Of a DNA stretch of 29,649 bases, positions 22,716-29,649 are shown in pieces. Within the stretch, counting starts at the first letter, position 1; every line of letters begins with the position of its first letter. The notes under the pieces are model-generated. The model worked only from the letters and a program-made list of their open reading frames with translations, had not been told where the DNA came from and did no database searches. Source of the stretch: a virus; the IMG/VR virus record IMGVR_UViG_3300006735_000144, positions 1 to 29,649 of that record; one strand, 5' to 3'. The position numbers were made by a program, and so were the translations under genes.

Positions 22716-23350
22716 TTCAAATACTCCTGATTTCCAATAACAATTGCTTGGTCTAAGATAGGTCTCCAGTTACGCAAAGTATTGGTATCTGTTCCAGACC
22801 AAAATGCTGAACCAAATGGGTGAGTATGAATCCAACATTTAATGGGTATTTTCATACCTGCAACCATAACTCCACCATAGTCTACATACCCAGGCGAACC
22901 ACTATTCATAAATAAACGTCCATCTCGGTCAATAATTACTGATATTTCTAATCCAGGTAATATGTTCTTAGATGCATTCCAAATTGCTTCAATAAATCTC
23001 TCATCTGATGGGTCATCTTCTCCCTTAAAAGATAGATGTTTCCAGACTTCTTTTATTTCCTTTTGCCAGACCTCAGGTTCAATGTCAGTATAGCGGGCAT
23101 TTAGTGGCCCGCTTTTAGGTTCATTACCCTTGAAGAATGTTCCCATTTGTGAACCATGATAACCCTTGTCATCATTGAATTCTGTGATAGTGTATTGAAC
23201 AACATCAACAGCATCAGCGTAAATAATTCCACCTTCAACAAAGATTTGTTCAATCACTACATCTTCTTCTTGTTCTATTTCATCCAACCTTTGGTTTAAC
23301 AAAAGGTCATCCGAATATTCTCCTGCCTTTCCAACTCTAATTGTTTTCAT
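22649..23350 (-). CDS. JAMM/MPN-family metallopeptidase
   Basis: A 233-residue protein. The C-terminal half carries the JAMM motif WIHTHPFGSAFWSGTD: His175, His177, Ser185, Asp188 in exact H-x-H-x7-S-x2-D spacing, binding a catalytic zinc. Such enzymes cut isopeptide bonds to ubiquitin-like tags or process tags and tail proteins. The N-terminal 120 residues are of unknown fold. The gene overlaps the E1-like gene as ATGA; E1 plus JAMM neighbours are the core of prokaryotic ubiquitin-like modification modules. No ubiquitin-like substrate ending in Gly-Gly is recognised nearby. Confidence 0.85.
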   Translation of the reverse strand: MKTIRVGKAGEYSDDLLLNQRLDEIEQEEDVVIEQIFVEGGIIYADAVDVVQYTITEFNDDKGYHGSQMGTFFKGNEPKSGPLNARYTDIEPEVWQKEIKEVWKHLSFKGEDDPSDERFIEAIWNASKNILPGLEISVIIDRDGRLFMNSGSPGYVDYGGVMVAGMKIPIKCWIHTHPFGSAFWSGTDTNTLRNWRPILDQAIVIGNQEYLKWDKLEDKEVMTKVVWTEQFKL

Positions 23351-23910
23351 ATTGACAACCTCACATGTGTATGTGTTTTATCTCCAGCAAAGTATCTTTG
23401 AACCCATTGTGCGCCCATTCCTGCAATTGCAACGTGGGTAAAATGAACACCCATATTACTTCTGTCCCATTCATCACCTTGACAACTAAAGTTACCATCT
23501 GGTCCATTTGTCAATATGGCAAAGTTATCAGGGTTTTCTTGGAAACTAATTAGTAGACCATTACGGGCTTGCGCTCTCAGGTCTAACCATTTAATTTCTT
23601 CAATATCTACAAGATAAAGTAGTCGTCGCAGTTCAAGATTATCTACACAACAGATAACCAAATCATATCCTTTAAGTTGTTGCTTTGTAAGTACACGATA
23701 AGGATGACTATGCACACTATCATAGCGTTTAGCCATTACTTCTGTCTTGTGCTTTCCAACATCGTCTTCGTAAAAATCCTGATATGACAGGTTCTTTTTC
23801 TCTACAATGTCATCGTCCCACACATTAATGTGATATTCGTTCACTCGGTCAAGCAGGGGAATAAGGAAACTTCCAATTCCTCCTGCGCCTATTACCATTA
23901 TTTTCTTCAT
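23347..23910 (-). CDS. E1/ThiF/MoeB-like adenylyltransferase
   Basis: A compact 187-residue E1-like enzyme. VIGAGGIGS (6-14) is the nucleotide loop, WDDDIVEKKNLSYQDFY (31-47) with GKHKTEVM is the Mg/ATP segment, VICCVDN the metal-binding Asp, and Cys143 in FSCQGDE is a candidate thioester cysteine. It would adenylate the C-terminus of a small protein and perhaps carry it as thioester. It is shorter than ThiF/MoeB (about 240-250), with a reduced C-terminal half and no zinc CxxC pairs. Coupled by ATGA to TFB before and JAMM after it. Confidence 0.88.
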   Translation of the reverse strand: MKKIMVIGAGGIGSFLIPLLDRVNEYHINVWDDDIVEKKNLSYQDFYEDDVGKHKTEVMAKRYDSVHSHPYRVLTKQQLKGYDLVICCVDNLELRRLLYLVDIEEIKWLDLRAQARNGLLISFQENPDNFAILTNGPDGNFSCQGDEWDRSNMGVHFTHVAIAGMGAQWVQRYFAGDKTHTHVRLSI

Positions 23911-24521
23911 ATTATTTCCTCCAATTTTTTCTTTTTGTTTAGCACGTTAGTAGCACTTAGGTTGAACAGATTTGCGACCTTCCTATGCGACATATCATTA
24001 GTCATGTAGACTACTGCGGCTATTAATGATGGTGTTAAAACCATTTCATCCGCAACTTTCTGCATAACTTCTATGTCAAAATCTACTTCTAAGGTATCGC
24101 AAAGACTGTGGGCTTCTTCGATGTTGTAGTGCCAATCAACATCCCAAAAGTCCTTCAACCTATTAATCATTCTTTTTACTTTCGTCGTTCTTATTCCTAG
24201 ATATTTACAATGTTTGTAAAGATTAGTCGGCCTATTCAAATTACGCATATGAATATGTGCTACCGTTGCCGACATCTCAGCCATTGAAAATCTTCCACTA
24301 TGAATATATACATATGCTGAACGCATATACTTCTTCGCCTCATTAAGATGAGGTAAATCCCATTCCCTATACAATAATGTGAGGTCTATGAATTCTCTAT
24401 CAATATCTCTATTTTCAGAAAACGAGACAATTTTAGATACATTCACAAGACCACACTCCCCACAAACGTAGACCTCTTTTACTCTAGTTAAAAGACGGGA
24501 TTTGCAATTCAGACAGGGCAT
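23907..24521 (-). CDS. tfb: Transcription factor B (TFIIB-like)
   Basis: A 204-residue archaeal-type initiation factor. The N-terminus is a zinc ribbon, MPCLNC then VCGEC (Cys3, 6, 20, 23). Two helical cyclin-like repeats follow (about 65-135 and 140-204); the last, LTPSLIAAVVYMTNDMSHRK then VANLFNLSATNVLNKKKKL, matches the second TFB repeat with its helix-turn-helix. It would recruit host RNA polymerase to viral promoters with TBP. Shorter than cellular TFB (about 300), mainly through a reduced linker/B-finger. ATG 24519-24521 is preferred over an in-frame TTG; it overlaps the upstream gene by 38 bases. Confidence 0.85.
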   Translation of the reverse strand: MPCLNCKSRLLTRVKEVYVCGECGLVNVSKIVSFSENRDIDREFIDLTLLYREWDLPHLNEAKKYMRSAYVYIHSGRFSMAEMSATVAHIHMRNLNRPTNLYKHCKYLGIRTTKVKRMINRLKDFWDVDWHYNIEEAHSLCDTLEVDFDIEVMQKVADEMVLTPSLIAAVVYMTNDMSHRKVANLFNLSATNVLNKKKKLEEII

Positions 24522-25899
24522 CAAAATCAACTCTATATTTTGGTTTCATTTTCTTGTAACTTCTCATTGTTGAAACACGGTCAAAACTAGCAGTGTCATT
24601 TAGAAAAGCCATAACCCTTGACGCAAATTGGTCGCCAATAGATACATCTACATTCGATTGGTCAATACAAATACCACTCAGGGTAAGAAAGGCTTGACCA
24701 CTTTCTTTACAATAATACATAGCCCCAGTATTGCGTCTTAAGTTGATGGTAGTCATGCCATAGTAGTTATCCTTAGGAACTAAATCGTATCTAGAATCAG
24801 GGTTAGTTGCCATATTAACACAATTAGACATTAGATTATCCCAACTTTCTATTTCATAGGAATTAACTGAGTCCCATCCGTCTGCATCAAGAGCCTCATT
24901 GTTTGTAATTTGCAAGCGATAATTTCTAATATCAACAGCGACTTGACTCGAAACGTTTTGTCTACCTGTTGATACCTTTTCATAATTCACTCTACCAGAT
25001 ACAACCCAATCTAATTGATTACCCTTTACAACCATTACCGTGTTATACCTACTGTCATCTTTTTTAAAGTCAAACTTCTTGATTCTTGTAGGGAACATTT
25101 CTGGCAACCCATCCAATAATTCTAGACTTCTTTTTGTAACCAATTTTGTTGAAGTATTTTGGTCCAAATATGCATACATATATTTAATTTGCACATCCGT
25201 TAAATGTTCACCCGTGCAATTAAAATACAATTCCTCAGGACTCATAGTAGAATATTTGTTATTTCTACCCGCACCCGCATTGAACAAACTTCTGAATGAG
25301 GTTTGCTTCATAGGCATCCAACATCCTTCATACAATTGTATAGCGACTTCCTTACGGCTAATCAGACTGACCTTTAACAAAGAAGTTTCCCATCTATTAT
25401 TTAGGATATAATTAAACTTCAAATTGTTGGTCATAGAGGCCAAAACTTCTGGCACGGATTCCATAGAATTGTATACAAATTCATCCACTTTATCTTGATT
25501 CCATGACGCTAGTTTGCTAAAGCAACCTAAAAAGATTGGACCTGTCATGTAGGACTTGATAGGAAAACCATTGCAGTAAGTTTTGTTACCTACTCTAAAG
25601 AAATGTAGATAACTACTCCCCATTTCTAAGTCTACCTTTAGTGAGGGAACAGATGGCGTTCCAACGGGCTTTGTAAATGTAATCCAACCATAGGCTTTTA
25701 GAGTTCCATTCAAAATCTTTGAAACGTGTTTAGTAGCCATCGTTCCATCATCTTGTGTTCCTGCCCTATTATTGGGTTGTGAGATATTGTAGACGGTATT
25801 CCTACCTTCTCGCATTCTAGCATGAGGACTAGTATAGGTAAAGGTTGTATTACTTGTGGCCGTTCTGTAACCTGAGTTTCTCGATAGAACATATTTCAT
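24484..25899 (-). CDS. Large unknown protein (471 residues)
   Basis: The largest unassigned gene. No P-loop, nuclease or membrane signature is visible. The N-terminal 60 residues are Ser/Thr/Asn/Arg-rich and look disordered; the rest is mixed alpha/beta with many Asn, Tyr and Trp, and a Ser/Asp-rich end. Cysteines are scattered (CNGFPIKSY, GCFSKL, GICIDQ) without pairing. It lies just upstream of TFB in the same operon and is linked by ATGA to a small gene before it. Single-copy, full length. A DNA-metabolism, virion or host-interaction protein are all open. Confidence 0.7.
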   Translation of the reverse strand: MKYVLSRNSGYRTATSNTTFTYTSPHARMREGRNTVYNISQPNNRAGTQDDGTMATKHVSKILNGTLKAYGWITFTKPVGTPSVPSLKVDLEMGSSYLHFFRVGNKTYCNGFPIKSYMTGPIFLGCFSKLASWNQDKVDEFVYNSMESVPEVLASMTNNLKFNYILNNRWETSLLKVSLISRKEVAIQLYEGCWMPMKQTSFRSLFNAGAGRNNKYSTMSPEELYFNCTGEHLTDVQIKYMYAYLDQNTSTKLVTKRSLELLDGLPEMFPTRIKKFDFKKDDSRYNTVMVVKGNQLDWVVSGRVNYEKVSTGRQNVSSQVAVDIRNYRLQITNNEALDADGWDSVNSYEIESWDNLMSNCVNMATNPDSRYDLVPKDNYYGMTTINLRRNTGAMYYCKESGQAFLTLSGICIDQSNVDVSIGDQFASRVMAFLNDTASFDRVSTMRSYKKMKPKYRVDFDALSELQIPSFN

Positions 25900-26144
25900 T
25901 CTTCTTCACCTCGATTTATCATCCATGTCCATTCTTCATGTAGATTTGTTACATCTTCGTCAATGTCAGCAGAAGATGTTGGGTCGAAACTGAACACATA
26001 GGTTTCTCCTTCATGTTCAGCAAACATAAACACATTCCATGTATCTAGTTTCATTCCTAATCGTTGTGCTTCTTCCATATCAATTACTTTCAAAGTATTA
26101 ACTACCTTAACTTCATTAATTATTTCATATATTCTTTTATTCAT
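25896..26144 (-). CDS. Small unknown protein
   Basis: An 82-residue acidic alpha/beta protein beginning MNKRIYEIINEVKVV. GGAGG lies before ATG 26142-26144, which overlaps the previous stop (ATGA); an earlier in-frame start at 26189 is not needed. Segment GETYVFSFDPTSSADIDEDV suggests a small beta sheet. No family recognised. Confidence 0.5.
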   Translation of the reverse strand: MNKRIYEIINEVKVVNTLKVIDMEEAQRLGMKLDTWNVFMFAEHEGETYVFSFDPTSSADIDEDVTNLHEEWTWMINRGEEE

Positions 26145-26368
26145 TCTTCTCCCTCCATCCAATATCTTTGCTTTAGATATGAGTCGCAAATCTCGGTAAG
26201 TTTTGCTTTAAGGTTTTGTGTAATTCCAGGTATTGTATTGCGATGAATACTTAGCCACACACGGTTTTTACTATGTGCATTGATAGTAATTATGGGTCGC
26301 AAATCTTCGCTATCAATGAAGATAATCGGCAAATTCTCATCCTCGATAATCCTAAATTCAATTTCCAT
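26141..26368 (-). CDS. Small unknown protein
   Basis: A 75-residue protein beginning MEIEFRIIEDENLPI, beta-rich at first and helical at the end. ATG 26366-26368 is preferred over a TTG six bases upstream. It overlaps the genes on both sides by 11 and 4 bases. No family recognised. Confidence 0.5.
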   Translation of the reverse strand: MEIEFRIIEDENLPIIFIDSEDLRPIITINAHSKNRVWLSIHRNTIPGITQNLKAKLTEICDSYLKQRYWMEGEE

Positions 26369-26570
26369 CTCCAAGCCCCCTCAAGTATTCCAGATGTGGT
26401 TTCTTTAGCACTTGACGGCTAATCACCACATGGGGGTATTGTTCAATCAAGATTGGCATTACTTCGGCCAACTTATCCTTATCTTCATACGTCTTTGTCC
26501 ATACCGAGCCATTAGATTTTAGACTTGTTACCCGATACACAACATTTTCATTCAAACTTTCATTCTCCAT
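26358..26570 (-). CDS. Small unknown protein
   Basis: A 70-residue protein beginning MENESLNENVVYRV. AGGTGAAAGA precedes the ATG. It overlaps the upstream gene by 19 bases. No motif recognised. Confidence 0.5.
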   Translation of the reverse strand: MENESLNENVVYRVTSLKSNGSVWTKTYEDKDKLAEVMPILIEQYPHVVISRQVLKKPHLEYLRGLGDGN

Positions 26571-26782
26571 TCTTTCACCTTTCCATCTTTCATTTCATAG
26601 TTTTGGTTTAACCTAAGATAAGAACGTATTTCATTTACAGTTCCTATCATTTTTCTTTTTAATCCATCATGGCGAGGCAGGTCAATCCACGCCTTTTGGA
26701 TTTGTTCTTCGCTTCTCCAATTACCGTCTTCCATAATTGTATTGACGGGCTTGAAAAAAGTTTCTTTGTTTCTAGATTTCAC
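26552..26782 (-). CDS. Small unknown protein, GTG start
   Basis: A 76-residue basic protein read from GTG 26780-26782, (M)KSRNKETFFKPVNT. AGGTGG lies just upstream, and the GTG overlaps the reductase stop by 11 bases. A longer reading to 26839 would run deep into the reductase gene. Function unknown; coupling to the reductase may only reflect dense packing. Confidence 0.5.
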   Translation of the reverse strand: MKSRNKETFFKPVNTIMEDGNWRSEEQIQKAWIDLPRHDGLKRKMIGTVNEIRSYLRLNQNYEMKDGKVKEWRMKV

Positions 26783-28664
26783 ATAGACCACCTGCACACG
26801 CAATTTCACCTTGAAGGTCTGTATTGTCCTCCTGTTCAATAACTTGTGTCATGTCTAATCCCTTTAACATAGCGACCATTTCAAAATATTGTTCTTCTGT
26901 AATATCTTCAAATGGTGCTTGAGTATAAGTGCCACCATCATATGGAAGCACACTTAATCCATTGTAGTATTCTCGATTATTCCACATCCAATTACCTACG
27001 CTATCCCACTCGTTTTCTTTAACAGAAATAGTAGCGGAAACATTGTGAGTATTGAGGCCATCTCGGTGTCCATTCTTTACCCAATGTTTTGAATAATTTC
27101 GCACACGTTCTAGGAACTCGAAAACATTTTCTGTTCTTGTACTTGCACCTTCAGGAGCCTTTTGTGGAATTGATATTACCGCAGTATCATGTGGACGGAA
27201 TGCTTCATCTTCTACAATTTCTGGCAATGTGTTTAGCAAGTAATTGTAAATGGCTTCATTCTTACCAACCCTAATGCGACGGATGTAATAATCATTATGC
27301 CATGCGTGAATGCCTGAGGAAGTTCCCAAAACTAGAGAAGTAGTTCCCGCAGGTTTAACGCAAGTTGTTCTAGCCGCAGGATTGATACCAAAGTCTTCAG
27401 CAAATTCAGCATTACAATCACGGATTAAATCATTAGACGCTTCCATCAATTCTTCAAAGTTGTAATTGTCCAAGATTCCACTAGCAATACCTGTCATACT
27501 GATACCCAAAAGAGCATCCTTTTCTGTATTCTTTTTCCAAATATCTCTTAAGTAATGGAAGTCTGTATATCCTGCTTGCATTGTTGCAATTAGTGTAGCA
27601 TATTTTACACGTCGAAGGAAGTCTAATTCAGACTCAACGGACGACGCATTTATCTCTACAAGATTACAGAATTGATAAGGTCTTAGAGCAATTTCACAAC
27701 ATGGATTTGTCCCCCAATCTTTATCGTTGCTAAAGTAAATCCCAGGTTCACCAGAACCAGACTCTTGAATTCTTTTCCACAGTTGCAGGAAGAAAGACTT
27801 TGTGATTCTGTTCCTAAGTAATACTGCTGAATTGTTAGCCCTTCCTCTTTGTGGATTCAATTCCCACCAATTGCCAGACTTACAAGTAATCATTTCCATA
27901 TCGTCAGCCGAGAATAAACTAATTAGAGCCGCACGTCGAATACCGCCAGCCAAAACTGCATCAGCCAAATGACACATAACATCATGTGCTTGTAGTGGTG
28001 TAAGTTTATCACCATCATGCATTCCTTTTAGCATATTTTCTACCTTTACCAAACATTCTCTTAATGGGGCAGGTCCAGGTGCTTTACCTCCTGATGTTAC
28101 CAAAATAGAACCCTTTGGTCGAATGTCCGAATAATCAAAGACTGGTGTAGAAACGTTTTGACCAAAATAACTCTTAATCAATACCTTAACTGCATCAGCC
28201 CATCCTTCGATAGAATCGCTAATCAAATACCTTCGCTTTCGGTTAGGGTTAGGCTTTCGGATTTCTGGTAATTGTTCAACGTGATGTCGTTGAACAGAAT
28301 AACCCACACCTGTTCCTCCCAAAAGTAAGAAAATTGATTCAGAAAAACTCTCCAAAGAATCAACAGGCAAATATGCACAGTTGTAAATTCGGTTAGGTGC
28401 AACTTCGATGGACTTTCCACCAAATTGCAAACTTCTCATGCTTGGCAGGATTTTCTTTTCTTCCACCATTTTGTAGGCAGTTTCAATCAATTCCGTATAG
28501 CCTTCAATTTTCCCATACTTTTTGAGATGCATTTGCTTATTTCTCTCAATCAATTCGTTCCATGTTTCTCTTCTATTTTGCTCGTTTAGATACCGTGCAT
28601 ACTTCATATGAACAGTAATGTCGCTCAAAATCGCTTTATCGTCTATTGTTGTTGTTGTTGTCAT
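26772..28664 (-). CDS. nrdJ: Class II (adenosylcobalamin-dependent) ribonucleoside-triphosphate reductase
   Basis: A 630-residue enzyme that makes dNTPs from NTPs using B12. Active-site residues match the Lactobacillus leichmannii reductase: Cys96 (NCAYLP, like C119), Cys322 and Glu324 in NPCCEI (C408, E410) and Cys333 in FCNLVE (C419); the 11-residue spacing is identical. The C-terminal redox pair is CAGGLC (Cys623, Cys628; five apart, as C731/C736). CVKPAGTTS, a nucleotide-binding loop, is also present. It is about 110 residues shorter than the 739-residue monomeric enzyme. Needs host cobalamin. GAGGTGA precedes the ATG. Confidence 0.95.
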   Translation of the reverse strand: MTTTTTIDDKAILSDITVHMKYARYLNEQNRRETWNELIERNKQMHLKKYGKIEGYTELIETAYKMVEEKKILPSMRSLQFGGKSIEVAPNRIYNCAYLPVDSLESFSESIFLLLGGTGVGYSVQRHHVEQLPEIRKPNPNRKRRYLISDSIEGWADAVKVLIKSYFGQNVSTPVFDYSDIRPKGSILVTSGGKAPGPAPLRECLVKVENMLKGMHDGDKLTPLQAHDVMCHLADAVLAGGIRRAALISLFSADDMEMITCKSGNWWELNPQRGRANNSAVLLRNRITKSFFLQLWKRIQESGSGEPGIYFSNDKDWGTNPCCEIALRPYQFCNLVEINASSVESELDFLRRVKYATLIATMQAGYTDFHYLRDIWKKNTEKDALLGISMTGIASGILDNYNFEELMEASNDLIRDCNAEFAEDFGINPAARTTCVKPAGTTSLVLGTSSGIHAWHNDYYIRRIRVGKNEAIYNYLLNTLPEIVEDEAFRPHDTAVISIPQKAPEGASTRTENVFEFLERVRNYSKHWVKNGHRDGLNTHNVSATISVKENEWDSVGNWMWNNREYYNGLSVLPYDGGTYTQAPFEDITEEQYFEMVAMLKGLDMTQVIEQEDNTDLQGEIACAGGLCEI

Positions 28665-28689
28665 AGTTTTTTCACCTCAAATCTTCTTT

Positions 28690-28929
28690 TTAAACGTTTC
28701 TCCAAATGGTAATTTCAGCCTTATTATTCAAGGCTGTTCTTACTTCAACCAAACCAACCTTTGCAAACTTTGACTTAGTTTTACACAAAACGTTGGTCAA
28801 TTGTCGTAGAGTTACACCCCAATGGGTATGTTCGTTCATCCAATCATAAATTTCATTGGTACTTGCCTTTTTCTTTTCTTCCAAAAACTGATGAATCAGT
28901 TCAATGTTTTTCTTGTTTCTTCCTTTCAT
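28690..28929 (-). CDS. Winged-helix DNA-binding protein
   Basis: A 79-residue basic protein, NKKNIELIHQFLEEKKKAS, then STNEIYDWMNEHTHWGVT and LRQLTNVLCKTKSKFAKVG with a beta wing KAEITIWRNV: the three-helix plus wing layout of a small winged helix. It may regulate the reductase gene that follows or other promoters. GAGGGATG precedes the ATG. The same kind of small wHTH protein is common in archaeal viruses. Confidence 0.65.
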   Translation of the reverse strand: MKGRNKKNIELIHQFLEEKKKASTNEIYDWMNEHTHWGVTLRQLTNVLCKTKSKFAKVGLVEVRTALNNKAEITIWRNV

Positions 28930-28932
28930 ATT

Positions 28933-29094
28933 TCATCCCTCAAGTATTGAGTTAATGTAGTCACCTAGTAGAGAGATGACGTAATTTTCGCCTTTACTTC
29001 TCACTACCAGTTCTATTAGTTCTTCGACTAATTCATTTATATCTTCATCATTTGCTATATCTTTCAATGTTCTCCAATTTTCCCATAGTAACAT
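28933..29094 (-). CDS. Small acidic helical protein
   Basis: A 53-residue protein from ATG 29092-29094, beginning MLLWENWRTLKDI. AAGGAG lies nine bases upstream. A reading from 29124 would start inside the tRNA acceptor stem and is rejected. No family recognised. Confidence 0.5.
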   Translation of the reverse strand: MLLWENWRTLKDIANDEDINELVEELIELVVRSKGENYVISLLGDYINSILEG

Positions 29095-29114
29095 ATTTTT
29101 CATCTCCTTTGAAT

Positions 29115-29189
29115 TGGCGGGCATAACAGGAATCGAACCCGTATCTTCGGCTTAGAAGGCCAAAATGCTATCCATTACACCATATGCCC
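29115..29189 (-). tRNA. tRNA-Arg (anticodon UCU), CCA encoded
   Basis: Acceptor strands GGGCATA (29183-29189) and TATGCCC (29119-29125) pair fully. Anticodon arm TTGGC-CTTCTAA-GCCGA gives anticodon UCU, reading AGA. T arm is ACGGG-TTCGATT-CCTGT. Discriminator is G (29118) and CCA (29115-29117) is encoded. Total 72 bases without CCA. D arm is present but I did not settle its pairing. It lies within the minus-strand array, nine bases from the gene upstream, so it is probably cut from a long transcript. AGA is common in this AT-rich sequence, which gives a plausible reason for carrying it. Confidence 0.92.
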
Positions 29190-29197
29190 AATTTGTC

Positions 29198-29443
29198 TTA
29201 TTCCTCATCCTCCAATTGGTGACAAGGACAATTACAATCTTCGTTGCATCTTCGGATAGCGGGTGAACCGTTTCCTAAAATCCAACAACCGTAATCCATG
29301 CGAACAAAGTTTCCACAACCTTTGTCGTTTTCACAATGTTCTCTCAATAGACCTGTCTTGTTTTTCGATTGACATGCACATGCCATCTTTTGACATTCAA
29401 GAACAGGTTTCCATTTAATCCATGTTGGAATATTATTGGACAT
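29198..29443 (-). CDS. Cysteine-rich small protein
   Basis: An 81-residue protein with ten cysteines, including MACACQ, HCENDKGCG and CNEDCNCPCH, enough for two or more zinc or Fe-S sites. ATG 29441-29443 has GGAGG upstream and is preferred over a start at 29473. It immediately precedes the tRNA. No family recognised; probably a zinc-binding nucleic-acid or adaptor protein. Confidence 0.6.
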   Translation of the reverse strand: MSNNIPTWIKWKPVLECQKMACACQSKNKTGLLREHCENDKGCGNFVRMDYGCWILGNGSPAIRRCNEDCNCPCHQLEDEE

Positions 29444-29633
29444 TGGTTTTCCCTCCGTCAAAAATCTCCTCATAAAAATAGTAAATCGGAATCAAATACA
29501 GAGTAGAAACTACTGTAAAAAATCCCAAATTTGCCATATAGTTAATGTTCATCATCCAAGCCCACCAAAGGGCTAGGGGTTGTAGGGCTAAAGTGCCTAC
29601 AATGGGCCTCATAATATCTTTATTTGTAATCAT
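29433..29633 (-). CDS. Two-helix membrane protein
   Basis: A 66-residue protein with hydrophobic segments at about 10-28 (PIVGTLALQPLALWWAWM) and 33-53 (MANLGFFTVVSTLYLIPIYYF), then a short charged tail. GGAGATG precedes the ATG. It overlaps the cysteine-rich gene by 11 bases and is the first gene of the array inside the window. Function unknown. Confidence 0.55.
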   Translation of the reverse strand: MITNKDIMRPIVGTLALQPLALWWAWMMNINYMANLGFFTVVSTLYLIPIYYFYEEIFDGGKTNVQ

Positions 29634-29649
29634 ATTTACATCTCCTGCG

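Noticed and set aside
29095-29124. N-terminal extension of the small gene at 28933 into the tRNA
   Set aside because: It would begin in the acceptor stem of the tRNA; an ATG at 29094 with AAGGAG at nine bases explains the gene better.

Overview
The window reads as a piece of an archaeal head-tail double-stranded DNA virus, closest in gene content to the magroviruses, the uncultured viruses of Marine Group II Euryarchaeota (Poseidoniales). The basis is the mix of archaeal/eukaryotic-type information genes (family B DNA polymerase, PCNA-like clamp, RFC-type clamp loader, archaeal primase, TFB, a histone-fold protein) with a phage-style tail protein, low G+C, very dense packing and no ribosomal, metabolic or mobile-element genes. 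The virus and host assignment is inferred from gene content, not from a database match.

Layout. From 1 to about 3300 the plus strand carries the end of a structural module: the 3' end of a tail gene, a 550-residue tail-fibre-like protein, two small membrane proteins that could be holins, a 45-residue coiled coil and an unknown protein. A two-way terminator hairpin at 3467-3500 marks the junction. Everything from 3522 to the right edge lies on the minus strand as one nearly unbroken array of about 50 genes, most of them overlapping by 1-40 bases (ATGA, TAATG, ATGAGTAG).

In transcription order (right to left) the array has: membrane and cysteine-rich small proteins; tRNA-Arg(UCU); a winged-helix protein; a B12-dependent ribonucleotide reductase; small unknowns and a 471-residue unknown; TFB; a compact E1/ThiF-like enzyme and a JAMM peptidase; a histone-fold protein; more small genes; a C2H2 finger; a possible LAGLIDADG-fold protein; a degenerate AAA+ protein that looks like an RFC large subunit; a GroES/GroEL pair of group I (bacterial) type; a half DnaJ zinc finger; RFC small subunit; a probable RPA/SSB; a Sak4/RadA-type ATPase; the clamp; a string of tiny genes; DNA polymerase B; an HNH protein; a Cas4-like nuclease; a PriS-PriL fusion primase; an ERCC4 nuclease; an MCM-like AAA+ ATPase; and a DnaQ-like exonuclease.

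Together these form an almost self-sufficient replisome (primase, helicase candidate, polymerase, clamp, clamp loader, ssDNA-binding protein, recombination ATPase, several nucleases) with its own dNTP supply, transcription factor, DNA-packaging protein and chaperonin. Several replication proteins end in short hydrophobic/aromatic tails (clearest in the polymerase, QKTLTEWF) that resemble clamp-binding PIP boxes. The least ordinary parts are the group I chaperonin pair in an archaeal-type virus, the possible degenerate RFC large subunit, the histone-fold gene, and the coupled TFB-E1-JAMM cassette. At least eight genes of 37-57 residues, several with paired CxxC motifs, sit in gaps that a length-filtered gene caller would leave empty.
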